From Argyresthia goedartella (taxonomy: Eukaryota; Arthropoda; Insecta; Lepidoptera; Argyresthiidae): a DNA stretch of 64,000 nt. The notes beneath the pieces were generated by a model that made no database searches, was not told the DNA's origin, and saw only the letters and a list, made by a program, of their open reading frames with translations. Location of the stretch: positions 15,904,715-15,968,714 of the forward strand of contig OX463829.1 in assembly GCA_949825045.1 (NCBI GenBank). Direction: 5' to 3'. Below are positions 1 through 10,700 of this stretch, piece by piece (position 1 is the stretch's first letter; every line of letters begins with the position of its first letter). A program made the position numbers and the translations under genes.

Positions 1-1733
1 GTACATACATTATATTTTCGAAAATAAATTGACTAGCTACTGTTAGTATGTCAATTTCTTTAAAAAGCTCTCTTGAGGAGTCTGTTCGTTTTAAATTATA
101 AATTGCTCGAATAGCTCTTTTCTGTAAAATAAAAATAGTTTGAATATCCGCTGCTTTCCCCCACAACAAGATACCATAGGACATCACACTATGAAAGTAA
201 CTAAAATATACTAGCCTAGATGTAGCCACATCCGTGCTTTGTCTGATGTTCCTAACAGCGTAAGCCGCAGAACTTAATTTACCAGCCAATTTATCTATGT
301 GGGGTCCCCACTGCAATTTGCTATCAATGGTTATTCCAAGAAACTTCGTATCATTTACTAATTCTAACGTGTTGTTGTCTAGCACTAAACTGGTCTCAAC
401 TTGCCTGACATTTGGAAGTGAGAATTTGATACACTTGGTTTTACCAGCGTTTAACAATAAATTATTAACTGTGAACCAATTCAAGGTTAAAGACAATACA
501 CCATTAACATCATCAAATTCTCCTTTTTGTCTTTCAATTTTGAAGACCAGTGAAGTATCATCAGCAAACAACACTATGTCAGTTAATTTCTCCACCATGA
601 AAGGCAGATCATTAATATATACCAGGAATAAGAAAGGGCCTAATATGGAACCTTGTGGAACGCCAATTTTAACACTCGATCCATCAGATTTTACGCCGTT
701 AACTTCTGCCTTTTGAATTCTATTGCTTAGGTATGATCTTAGTAGATCCAACGCTTTATTTCTAACTCCGTAATGATTTAATTTAATTAATAGCGTATTA
801 TGATCAACACAATCAAACGCCTTCGACAGGTCGCAAAAAACTCCGATAGCATCCTGTGCGGCCTCCCATGCAGAATAAATATGAGATACAAGGTTAATAA
901 CCTGCATCCGTAGTCGATTTACCCCTAGTGAAACCATATTGTTTAGCGTGGAGTTGTTTTGTACGGTTGAAGTGTGAGAGCATTTGATTGAGTATAATAT
1001 TTTCAAATATTTTACTTAGTGTTGGAAGAACAGATATTGGTCTGAAATTTGAAGGATCGCCCTTATCTCCCGATTTGAACAGCGGTATAAGTTTACTGTG
1101 TTTCATGAGGTCTGGAAAAGCCCCATCGTCAACACATTTATTGAATATATAAGCTAAGTGTGGGGCTATAACTAGAATTACTGAACCAATGACTTTGACT
1201 GATATACCCCACAAGTCTTCCGTATTTTTTAAGTTAAGTAATTTAAACGTTTTGACAATGTCCTGGGGATATACATGATGAAATTTTAAATATACATTAC
1301 TGACGCTAGTGTTATTTTTTAATAAAGTCTCTGCTTCAAATGGAGATGAATTTAGACGGTCCGTTGTGAGTACGGGTACATTGGTGAAGAAAGTTTCAAA
1401 AGCTCGAGCAACATCAGCGTTAGATTTAACAACACCATCACCTATCTTTAGGCAGAAATCACTGTCCCTTGGTATAACTTTGCCAGTTTCGCGGTTTATT
1501 ATTTGCCAAACTGTTTTCATTCTATTATTTGAATTTTGAATTTTTCTATTAATGTGTAAAGTTTTTGCAGTTCTACAAACCAACTTGAATTTTGGAATAT
1601 TTTTTAACATAGTCATGAAATTTTCGATCAAAGTTATAGGTTTTTTGATCATAAAGGTCATACAAGATAACTCTACTTTTACGAATTCCAAACGTTGCCC
1701 AGTCATTAAATTTAGATTTACCGTTGTAGTCAC
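1..1733 (-). pseudogene. Reverse transcriptase part of CR1-like ORF2, copy 1
   Basis: RT of the same element. The frame from 1733 to 894 carries the linker, the SKLIPLFKSGDK and FRPISVLPTLSKIFE blocks and the QYGFTRGKSTTDAG block. It ends at a frameshift near 895: compared with copy 2 this copy has one extra T after the codons for DAG. Downstream, the FADD active-site region and thumb can still be read from the complement of 1-890 and match copy 2 closely. This is a dead copy, but a good template for judging lesions in copy 2. Confidence 0.85.
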
Positions 1734-2596
1734 TGACTTTCTTTAATTTGAAAACTATTGAATTCTGTCTGAATAATGTTGAAGAAGTCTGAGTAGATTT
1801 TGTTTGGGTTCTGTTCATTAAAATCCGGTACTGGCAAATTTATATCTAAGTTTTTCGTATATGTCTCTAGTCTATGGGATGTAATAGGCCTATAAAATGA
1901 TGGACCAGTCTTATCCTTAATAGTTATTGGGAATGAAACTGTTTGACCACTGTGATCGGAGGGTAAGCAGTTAATTACACTTTTACTTGTGAATGCACAG
2001 TCACAAAAAACGTTATCTAAGCAAGTTTGGCTGGTAAGTGTAATTCTAGTCGGCTCTAGAAATACATGACATAAATTAAATGATTTGAACAGAGTTATTA
2101 ATCGTCGCTTCAGTGTTGTATCTACAAGCAGATCTACATTAAGATCGCCACAAATAATTAACTTTTTTCTGTTATTACAAAGTTTAATGAGGGCTTCCTC
2201 CATAATTTTCTCAAATATTTCGAAATTGCCATGGCCTTTTTCATCCCTCGGTGGTCTGTAGACACAAACAATAATATGGCTATCTAACTCAACACAGGAT
2301 ACCTCTATTTGTCTTTCAACAGTAAGTGCAAGAATATCTTTCCGTTGTTTCACCTTAATATTATTTTTCACTAAGATTAAAGAACCACCTCTATCAGCAG
2401 TCTTTCTATTGTAACAACTGACAATTTTGTAATTCTTTATGTTAAAAGACATCATACTTTCCTTCAACCAGTGTTCAGTAACACAAATAATATCAATGTC
2501 AGAATTTTTTAGAAATAATTCTAATACAAGTTCTTTGCCAGGAAGCCCCTGGATGTTTTGATGGGCAATATTTAACTGGGGCTTACATTTTGACAT
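1730..2596 (-). pseudogene. Endonuclease part of CR1-like ORF2
   Basis: About 288 codons of an exonuclease-endonuclease-phosphatase fold that nicks target DNA for target-primed reverse transcription. Landmarks in order: N-terminal NIAHQNIQGL, IDIICVTEHWLK (catalytic Glu), a GGSLILVKNN block, IVCVYRPPR, LIICGDLNVD (catalytic Asp/Asn), TSQTCLDNVF, and LPSDHSGQTVSF with the catalytic SDH. The frame closes near 1735 and the N-terminal RT linker continues in other frames (1573-1818 and 894-1733), which shows frameshifts around 1735 and 1590. All endonuclease motifs are preserved. Confidence 0.85.
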
Positions 2597-2643
2597 ATTT
2601 AGTGGCTCTTGTATGCTAGAGATTTCCTCTATTGTCTTATGAA

Positions 2644-3660
2644 CTAATTTAAATTACTTGGAACAGATTCCAATGTTGCATGCAAAGTATAATTAACAGG
2701 TGAATTCCCAATAGGGGTGCATGTTATATTACTCTTAAAATAAGCTGATGTCAAGTTGAACTTAGTTAAACCAACTATAGCTGCGTCGCATATATTATAA
2801 GCTAACAATGTAGCTACTAATTTTCTATATTTATTAGACAGGTACAATGTATCCCGTGTCAGAGTAAAGTTATGAATAAAATTATTCATGTCGAAATATA
2901 AAATAGCATCACTGTGATGACATGTTAAATTAAATAAATGAATATTCATTCTATGCACAGATTTGTTCTGTAGTTCTGTCAAATTACAGGCATATGGAAA
3001 ATTGCATAGTATAAATTTGCATTTCATCCTACTATGTAAGTCTAGAAGTGTTTCAACACTTTTATTCAAATCATTCCGACTAATGTTTGAATGATTTCCT
3101 ACCATAATTACAATTGTGCTGTACTCATCATAGATACCGCGACTAATCATCTTCACTAGATCTACAAATGAACTATTTGGACAGCAAATGTTCGTTACTT
3201 TTTGGTTAAGCCGGTTATGTAATAGAGTCCCAAATCCTGCACCTACTTTGTCGGAGAACAACAGAGTTTTTCTCTGAGCACATATTTTGGTAGCTGGCGG
3301 TACACGAGTGGAGGTGAGTGGCGGGACACACGTATTGGAGTGCGGTTTGATGCACGTGGCGGCGGTTGGCGCGGCATTCGCGGCAGCGAGCGTCGCAACG
3401 TGCGCAACGGCGAACGGCGCGGCCGTCGGAGCAGCTTGCGGCATGACACACGCCTCAGCAGGGACAGCGAGCGGCGCGGTGCTCGCGCTGTTGAGCTGCG
3501 AGGTGTCTCCTCGTCGACGACAGCGACGCTGTTTTTTGGTTCGGGCAGCGGTGGACGCTGCAACACTCTCGTTGAGGGGGGTCGAGACCAAAGTTAGTGA
3601 TGTGGGCTCGTCCTCCTTGCTGGTCTCATTCTCCTCATTCTCAATTAGAACGCCCACCAA
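2644..3660 (-). pseudogene. ORF1 of the CR1-like element: SGNH/esterase-like protein
   Basis: About 338 codons open, but with no clear ATG at the 5' end: the frame opens at a TTG just after a stop. Residues 1 to about 120 are low-complexity, alanine- and proline-rich, with a basic KKQRRCRRR stretch, and derive from a locally GC-rich block. Residues about 125-310 resemble the SGNH (GDSL-like) hydrolase fold known in ORF1 of some CR1 elements: a start block TLLFSDKVGAG, a central IVIMVGNHSN block, and a final DTLYLSNKYR block where DxxH is expected. The usual catalytic Ser and His positions look replaced, so the fold may serve RNA or lipid binding rather than catalysis. The family call rests on pattern only. 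Confidence 0.6.
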
Positions 3661-3664
3661 TTAC

Positions 3665-4055
3665 AATAACAACAACGAGTTGGGCAAAGACAGATCCATT
3701 TGGCAAAGTTGCCTTGTTTGACTGTACAGATTAAATAATCTTGGTGACGATAGACCTCCCTGTCGCACACCACACAGCTATTTGACACTTGGTCCGACCA
3801 TTTAACATAGTTTATCTGTTTATTGTACCAATACCGAAAAACAGATAGCAGTTCAGATCATTCCAGCCTCTCTCAGCTTAGTCCACAAGATATCATATGA
3901 AACCATATCAAAAGCTTTCGATAGGTCGAGAAAACAAGCATAGTCGGAGAGCCTCTATCAGTATAAATAATAACTTACCGTAAATTTATGGTTTTGGGAA
4001 TCAAGTTTCACAATTTTTTACAAAATCTTGGCATAGTTCTTTTCGAAAAATAACA
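3665..4055 (-). mobile_element. Non-LTR reverse transcriptase fragment, copy A
   Basis: The reverse complement matches 19757-20126 over most of its length: FLDLSKAFDMVSYDILWTKL (RT motif A region), then a damaged stretch, then CGVRQGGLSSPRLFNLY (motif B). Only the palm core is present. The outer edge (about 3985-4055) is a roughly 70-bp AT-rich block that recurs beside copy B and again, alone, at 21190-21262. So the RT fragment and this block travel together as a composite. The CR1-like element's 5' end abuts or interrupts it at about 3665. Confidence 0.7.
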
Positions 4056-5129
4056 CCGCGGCCGCGCCATCGAAACGCACACAGCACCATTTGCTTTTTG
4101 TATTTGCTGTAAACAATTTTTCTCGAAAAAGTAGCATTCATAATTTTTCAAATTATATCAATCTTCTTATTTAATTCACACATAGCATTTAAATAAAATA
4201 GATTAATCTGAGATATCTTCTCACAAAGTTGCAGGGTCTCGGGCAATGCCAAAAAATTGTAAAGTATCGGATTTCCCCGGTATCGGTGTCATTTGTATTT
4301 CAATGAAACACACTGTTAAATCCACGCCTCAACCGAAAGGGTGGAATCTGTGAAGGGTTGTTTTACAATGGAATGTCACAAAGTAGTACTGACCTTGACG
4401 CCGTCGACTGGTATGCGAAAATTCAGATTCGAGGCAGGAGTACGGGATGAGGAACACAAGGGTGGGGGGTGTTGGGAGTCGAATCTTACTCGTGTCGTAG
4501 CCCGCTGCTGGTGCTGTCTTAATGCTGCCGACTACAAGGGTCGCTATCAGAGCGCGACGAATTGGTGACCGAATCACTTCAAATTTTCACAGCACGAAGC
4601 ACTCACTACGATGACGTGAAATCAACTTATTTCTTGTAGATTATTACGAGATTACCATTGAAATACCATTCGGCCAAAGCCCCGATGCCTGACGCCGAAA
4701 ATTTTACCACGTGCAAGTGACATTTTTATCTATGCAAGTGACAGCTAGCTAGTGATGTTTCGTTCACTCGCGGTCAATCCGCGCAACAAAAAACCGATGT
4801 GCGTTCCGAAGCATAAATATTGAACACACACCATATGAGTAAAGAAACGGATCAGAGACAAAGATTGATACAACCACGTCGTCGTCCTAGGTAACCTACT
4901 ACAAGCATACGGCGTATGTGTGCGTGTCAACGAGCCGCTGTGTCGCGTACGTGCCGCCACCGGATAAAACCGGTTTACGCTCGTCCGGGATGAAGACAAA
5001 CGGAGGGCCTGCACTGCACAAATCACGTATTATTTGTTTCATCACCTATCTTAATAAATTATTTTAAGTGCAATTAACAACAAATAGTTATTAGTGTTAA
5101 GAAGTGTACGTTTTGGAATGGTACCTACA
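4056..5129. other. Unassigned intergenic stretch
   Basis: No protein family recognised on either strand. A short GC-rich piece at about 4058-4075 (CGCGGCCGCGCCATCGAAACG) resembles the boundary motif of the tandem repeat at 20660-21148. The segment 4745-5100 is moderately GC-rich and precedes the possible THAP-like first exon at 5130, so it could hold a promoter and 5' UTR. No motif fixes this. Confidence 0.3.
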
Positions 5130-5224
5130 ATGGTTCCTTACTGTTCTTTTTGTATGATCAATAAGAGGAAAAGAAAAGATATTTCATACTTCAAATATCC
5201 AAAGGAAGTTCAAATATCCACTAG
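5130..5224 (+). CDS. Possible first coding exon, THAP-like N-terminus
   Basis: ATG at 5130 opens MVPYCSFCMINKRKRKDISY..., followed by a FKYPKE block, and the exon ends at a consensus donor CTAG|GTAAGT (5225). A Cys-x2-Cys just after the initiator, a basic stretch and a (F)xxFP-like block is how THAP zinc fingers begin. The rest of the domain (distal Cys-x2-His and the AVPTIF box) would lie on a later exon that I cannot find before the mariner at 5659. It may be a remnant of a THAP-bearing transposon, or chance. Confidence 0.33.
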
Positions 5225-5658
5225 GTAAGTAAATGAATACCACATAATACCTACCGCACAAACCGTTTTATTTAGTTAGGTAGGTAAGTAATTGTAATTA
5301 GTATTTTATTACATAACTAATTGGGTGAATCTACAAATATTTTGCATTTCCATATATTTATGGCTATATTCCCATAAAGGGGTAGCCGGAGCTGCAGGAT
5401 CACATAAGCAATCAGCCCATTCAGCAATTTATTTTATTTTCTTTTGCCATCCCTACTAACATAGGTAAGAATTTTGCACGCTCCTCCAAAGGTTTGTCTC
5501 TGTTCCTATTCCCTACTCATGTGATACTACTGTACTGGAATAATTTTATTGTCTATTTGGGATACATTTACAACACAGTACTAGGTTCTTGTACTGTAAT
5601 TATTTTATTGTCTATTTGAGATACATTTGTGTATATCGAATAATTTAAAATTAAAATA
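5225..5658. other. AT-rich gap, nothing recognised
   Basis: AT-rich sequence between the possible exon and the mariner TIR. A weak imperfect internal duplication is visible (GTACTG...ATTATTTTATTGTCTATTTG, near 5530-5560 and 5593-5620). No coding signal. Confidence 0.4.
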
Positions 5659-6968
5659 CATAGTCAGGTCATAAGTTCTGTCACATGTGCAATATGAAAT
5701 AATTTAGACATGTTTATTATTTATGTAAACATTTATATAGCAAAATGAATTTAATAAAACACAGATTCTTATGGTAATAAAGTTTATTCAAAATGACCCC
5801 CGCGATTTTGATTACAGGCCTTTATTCTGCGCGGCCAGTCGTCTATCGCAGCACGAACGAGGTCCATGTCAATATCGGCGGCTGCCTTAATCAAGGATGC
5901 CTTGAGTGACTCCAAATCAGGATGAGGCTTTGAGCAGGCCTTTTCCTCCTAGTGTTGCCATATCTTGTAATCTAACGGACTCAAATCTGGACTGGAGGAG
6001 GGCCAGTCTTCGTGCCGGATGAAGTCGATTTCACGCGCCGCCAGCCAGTCTAGTGTGCTTTTCGCTCTATGAGCTGGCGCAGAATCTTGTTGGAATACCC
6101 AGTGCCTGTTATTAAACATGGTATGAGAAACAGGTTCCACAAGGTTCTTGAGGACTGTATTTTGATACACAACTGCATTCGTTTTTACGCCTTTCTCACA
6201 AAAATGTACCTCAGTTAAGCCCCAATAAGAGACTCCCAACCAAACCATGAGCGAGGATGGAAAATGACCTCGTTGGGCACGCGGAATACGGTTGCTCGCT
6301 TCTTCACTGCTGTGTGCTTACACCTTATCATTTTGTTTGTTGTAGCTCTCTTCCACGGTGAAAATTTTTTAATCCGAAAAAAGAATTTTTTCGATGCTTT
6401 TTTCCCGCGTACCGCTTCAACAAAGCGCGGCATCTCTTCAGACTCAGGTCCATTAAACGAGCGTCCAAACGATGTCCTGTTTTTCTTCGATATGCCCTAA
6501 GCCCTAAGTCTTCATTTAACACCCTTTTCACCGTGGTCCTGCTTAACCCCATCTGAAAGGCCAACAGTTTCTGCTTACGTATGGGATTTCTTTGAATTCG
6601 CGCCTTCACAGCTTTTATCACTGCTGGAGTCCTAACAGAGCGAGGGCGACCACTTCTTGACCTGTCATCTACACTAGAGTCTTCATTGTATCGTTTTATG
6701 GTACGATAAACGAATCTTTTGGTTATATTCAAATTTTTCAGTAAGTCGAAAATCTGAATGGGCGCGTAACCGCAACGATGCAACGCAATAACTACGACAG
6801 GGTCTTCTTTAAGTGTCCACTCCATATTTAAAAATGAGGAAAATTCTAAAAAGTACACATTTTTATTTTCATGAAAAATTCGAAATTCAAATTCAATAAA
6901 CTTTTTTGTGGCCAGCGTTCTAAATTCAAAAGTTTTTATTGTGTGACAGAACCTTTGACCTGACTGTG
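5659..6968 (-). mobile_element. mariner-family transposon, DD37D (maT-like), inactive
   Basis: A 1.31-kb DNA transposon flanked by TA on both sides (5657-5658 and 6969-6970), the Tc1/mariner target duplication. Its terminal inverted repeats read CATAGTCAGGTCATAAG at the left and CACAGTCAGGTCAAAGG at the right (complement), then a shared GTTCTGTCACA. Length and single transposase gene are typical for the family. Confidence 0.93.
5784..6825 (-). pseudogene. mariner transposase pseudogene (DD37D)
   Basis: About 346 codons from ATG 6825 to stop 5784, close to the usual length. N-terminal paired helix-turn-helix with RSRSGRPRSV linker, then the DDE domain. The second and third catalytic Asp (FQQDSAPAH and DLSPLDYKIW) are separated by 37 residues, which defines DD37D. 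Lesions: one extra base in the A/T run before the first catalytic Asp (around 6380) shifts the frame; the residue after that Asp is a stop (TAA), and a second TAA lies where a Tyr is expected about 16 codons later. The copy cannot make transposase, but its TIRs could still be mobilised in trans. Confidence 0.9.
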
Positions 6969-7229
6969 TAGATATCTAAATAAGTGTTGATTACTTTTTA
7001 TTTGTATTAAATCGCCTGCTAAAGTTTAAGTATATTATGTATGAATAAGATACTTTACATTGTTTAAATGATTACTGAGACTATATTCTATGACAGACTA
7101 TAATCAGATGGCGTTAGTAGAACCTAAACCGTAGTAACGGTAGCATGTTCTGCCCTCCAAGTCGAGTCAGTTTGGGGAGTCTTCTCTATACTTAGGGTAG
7201 TATACGCCTACACGTATCGCGGGGAAAAC

Positions 7230-7345
7230 CTGGATTTGGTTGGCACAGGACAAGATAAGCTGGCACAATAGGAGGGGGAGGCTTATACCCAACAATGGGC
7301 GGAAACAAGCTGATGATGACGATGAAGATGTTGATGACGTATCTG
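7230..7345 (+). mobile_element. 3' end of an RTE-type non-LTR retrotransposon
   Basis: Ends with codons reading EAYTQQWAETS then TGA, followed by TGATGATGACGATG repeats. A C-terminal E-A-Y-x-Q-Q-W stretch merging into a (TGA)n-like tail is characteristic of the RTE elements abundant in Lepidoptera. Upstream codons (DKISWHN) belong to the same protein one frame away, so there is a frameshift. Only the last ~110 bp are clear; 6969-7229 shows no further homology that I can see. Confidence 0.65.
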
Positions 7346-7730
7346 AACGCGTTTCTAAGAAAAAGGGTCTTGTCTCTGAGACGGACGATAAAGTGATCCT
7401 ATAGTGTTAATTTTTGACTACAAAACCCTAGAAGCCGGTATCATTCCTTTGTTATGGAATGGAACGGCTAAGCTATTAGCTTTCGTGGCCGATATCGGCT
7501 ATCTTATCTCAATTCTTATCAATTTATGTACTAGCTCGTTCCATATTGATAAAACGTTCTACCAGAATTATGGTGTAGGTGCTTAGTATACGAGTATCAG
7601 TGTTTGTAATGATATACGCAAATCAGGTTTATCAGTAGTTAGTTCTGCATGATCTCATACAGTGTTGAAAATTGTGGGTGATTTTATATTTTTGTAATAT
7701 TTTCTCGGACAGGAAGTTTTGGAAGATACA

Positions 7731-7793
7731 ATGTGTTCCTGCGTGGAATTTATTGCTAAATATGTCCTTTTTATCACCAATTTGGTGTTTTCG
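7731..7793 (+). CDS. Tetraspanin A exon 1
   Basis: 21 codons, initiator Met to the first half of TM1. Juxtamembrane Cys residues at positions 2 and 4 are likely palmitoylation sites (family knowledge). Donor TCG|GTGAGT. Confidence 0.9.
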
Positions 7794-10700
7794 GTGAGTA
7801 TTTCTTTACATTCTACATAGGTACTCATATTATATCTGGACATAGTGACATGCCTATTAGGCAAGTATCCATGCCATGCATGCATTTATATCTAGGATTA
7901 TTTTACCTAACAAACCACCTAACAATTACCACAACAATTAGTTAAAAAACAAATGTCTAAGTACTTAATTTTAATGGTATGCAGGAATTAACAGAAACCT
8001 TACATAACTATGGAACAGAAAATTGCTTTATCAGATGAAGAAAGTGGTACAAAAATTCCAAATTATATATTTTTTTACAAACAAAGACCACAACCATAAA
8101 AAATCGAAGAAAGCTGATATGTAGTGTACTTACTCCTAGCAAAATAGGTCATGTCACCGAAATTGTGTAAGATTAAATAAATTTAATGCACTGTGCGTCT
8201 GGGTGGTGCACTATATTAGAACATTTGTGCCCTTAAGCATCCGCCGATGACTCACTGAGTCATTTGTGAATACCTAGGTAGTTAGGATGAATCACCTGTA
8301 ACAGTAATTACATTTTAAACCTTTTGACTGCCATATGTCAAATACAAAATGTGTCACTCACACGCCAAACATGTTTGCTATGCTATACGAAAGCAACATA
8401 ATTCATACGAAATAAGGTCCTTTTTATGAAAATTGTGTTGGCCGCCGGTGCGCCAGTGCACTGGCGCACCGGCAAAGTGGTACGACTTTCAGTTGTCGGC
8501 CAGTGCCGACTGTGGCGGTCAAAAGGTTAAAAACCAAAATTTAAGACACCTACGCAAATAAAGATTATTTCTTACATTTCGCAACTGCCTACTAATTAAC
8601 ATAATCAATTCCCAACAGCTCATCGGGCTGGCGTTAGTCGGGATAGGCATCGCAGTCCTACTGCAGATCAGCGAGATCACAGACCTCATCCCCGTGCCCA
8701 TTGAGGCGATACCCATCGCGCTCATTGTGCTTGGCAGTACGATCTTCATCATAGCCTTCCTAGGATGCTGCGGCGCGATCAAGGAGAGCTGCTGCATGCT
8801 CAGCATGGTGAGGACGTACATTTATACCAGAGATATGACAGAGTATCCTAATGTGGGGCCAGAGGAAATGTATGTCTATGTTTTGTAAATATTTATGTTT
8901 ATATATCAATATGCAACTGCGCTATACCTCCCGTTACTGCGCATATGTACAGGTATTGATTCTGCGCATCCAAGGCCACCGCTTACAACTCGTGGCGCGA
9001 GGTATACCATACATTACATACATTACATACATTGGACACCATTTACACACATTGATCTAGCCCCAAACTAGGATTCCCTGTATCTTGGGTACTAGACAAC
9101 GATACACATACTTATATAGATAAATATTATACTTAGATAGATAAACAACCATGACTAGGGTACAAACATCCGTTCTCATCAAATAAATATTTGCCCCCAC
9201 CGGGACTCGAACCCGGGACCCTTCGCTTTGTAGGCATCGTCACTGCCGACTCGGCCATTCGGGTCGTCAAATACCAGGGGCGACACAACATGTATGTCGG
9301 CCATGTCTTTTATTTCCCAAGCGCAGATCTGACTATCGAATGCTATTTAAATTATCTGATACACATGCTTTTAGGCTGATGGTGATGATGCTAGCAATAT
9401 TTAAGAAACTTCTTTATCACCAACCATATTGATATATACCATAGAAATAGCAAATAATAAATAATAAATAAAAAAAAAAAAAAATTCATCATGTATATCC
9501 CCAGGACATTGTCAAAACGTTTAAATTACTTAACTTAAAAAATACGGAAGACCTGTGGGGTATATCAGTCAAAGTCATTGGTTCAGTAATTCTAGTTGTA
9601 GCCCCACACTTAGCTTATATATTCAATAAATGTGTTGACGATGGGGCTTTCCCAGACCTCATGAAACACAGTAAATACCTCTGTTCAAGTCGGGAGATAA
9701 GGGTGATCCTTCAAATTTCAGACCAATATCTGTTCTTCCAACACTAAGTAAAATATTTGAAAAGATTATACTCAATCAAATGCTCTCACACTTCAACCGT
9801 ACAAAACAACTCCATGCCAAACAATACGGTTTCACTAGGGGTAAATCGACTACGGATGCAGGTATTACCCTTATATCTCATATTTATTCTGCATGGGAGG
9901 CCGCACAGGATGCTATCGGAGTTTTTTGCGATCTGTCGAAGGCATTTGATTGTGTTGATCATAATACGCTATTGATTAAATTAAATCATTACGGAGTTAG
10001 AAATAAAGCGTTGGATCTACTAAGATCATACCTAAGCAATAGAATTCAAAAGGCAGAAGTTAACGGCGTAAAATCTGATGGATCGGGTGTTAAAATGGGC
10101 GTTCCACAAGGTTCCATATGCCCTTTCTTATTCCTGGTATATATTAATGATCTGCCTTTCATGGTGGAGAAATTAACTGACATAGTGTTGTTTGCTGATG
10201 ATACTTCACTGGTCTTCAAAATTGAAAGACAAAAAGGAGAATTTGATGATGTTAATGGTGTATTGTCTTTAACCTTGAATTGGTTCACAGTTAATAATTT
10301 ATTGTTAAACGCTGGTAAAACCAAGTGTATCAAATTCTCACTTCCAAATGTCAGGCAAGTTGAGACCAGTTTAGTGTTAGACAACAGCACGTTAGAATTA
10401 GTAAATGATACGAAGTTTCTTGGTATAACCATTGATAGCAAATTGCAGTGGGGACCCCACATAGATAAATTGGCTGGTAAATTAAGTTCTGCGGCTTACG
10501 CTGTTAGGAACATCAGACAAAGCACGGATGTGGCTACATCTAGGCTAGTATATTTTAGTTACTTTCATAGTGTGATGTCCTATGGTATCTTGTTGTGGGG
10601 GAAAGCAGCGGATATTCAAACTATTTTTATTTTACAGAAAAGAGCTATTCGAGCAATTTATAATTTAAAACGAACAGACTCCTTAAGAGAGCTTTTTAAA

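Larger units (their letters stand above)
1..3664 (-). mobile_element. CR1-like non-LTR retrotransposon, copy 1 (3' end outside window)
   Basis: A LINE on the minus strand, cut by the window start. In coding order it holds an ORF1 (2644-3660), an apurinic-type endonuclease (1730-2596) and a reverse transcriptase (1733 down to 1). Positions 1 to about 1310 are almost identical to the reverse complement of 9484-10758, a second copy in opposite orientation. The 5' boundary is placed near 3664, where the sequence stops matching the RT-fragment repeat shared with 20100-20126. The endonuclease plus RT without RNase H, and the SGNH-like ORF1, fit the CR1/Jockey superfamily (inference). Several frameshifts make it inactive. 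Confidence 0.85.

Noticed and set aside
297..716. 139-codon plus-strand open frame
   Set aside because: It is the antisense of the CR1-like RT; the same shadow appears at 10046-10462 on the opposite strand of copy 2.
3287..3721. Ala/Gly-rich plus-strand frame and other frames at 3215-3597
   Set aside because: All overlap the GC-rich part of ORF1 on the minus strand; GC bias keeps several frames open.
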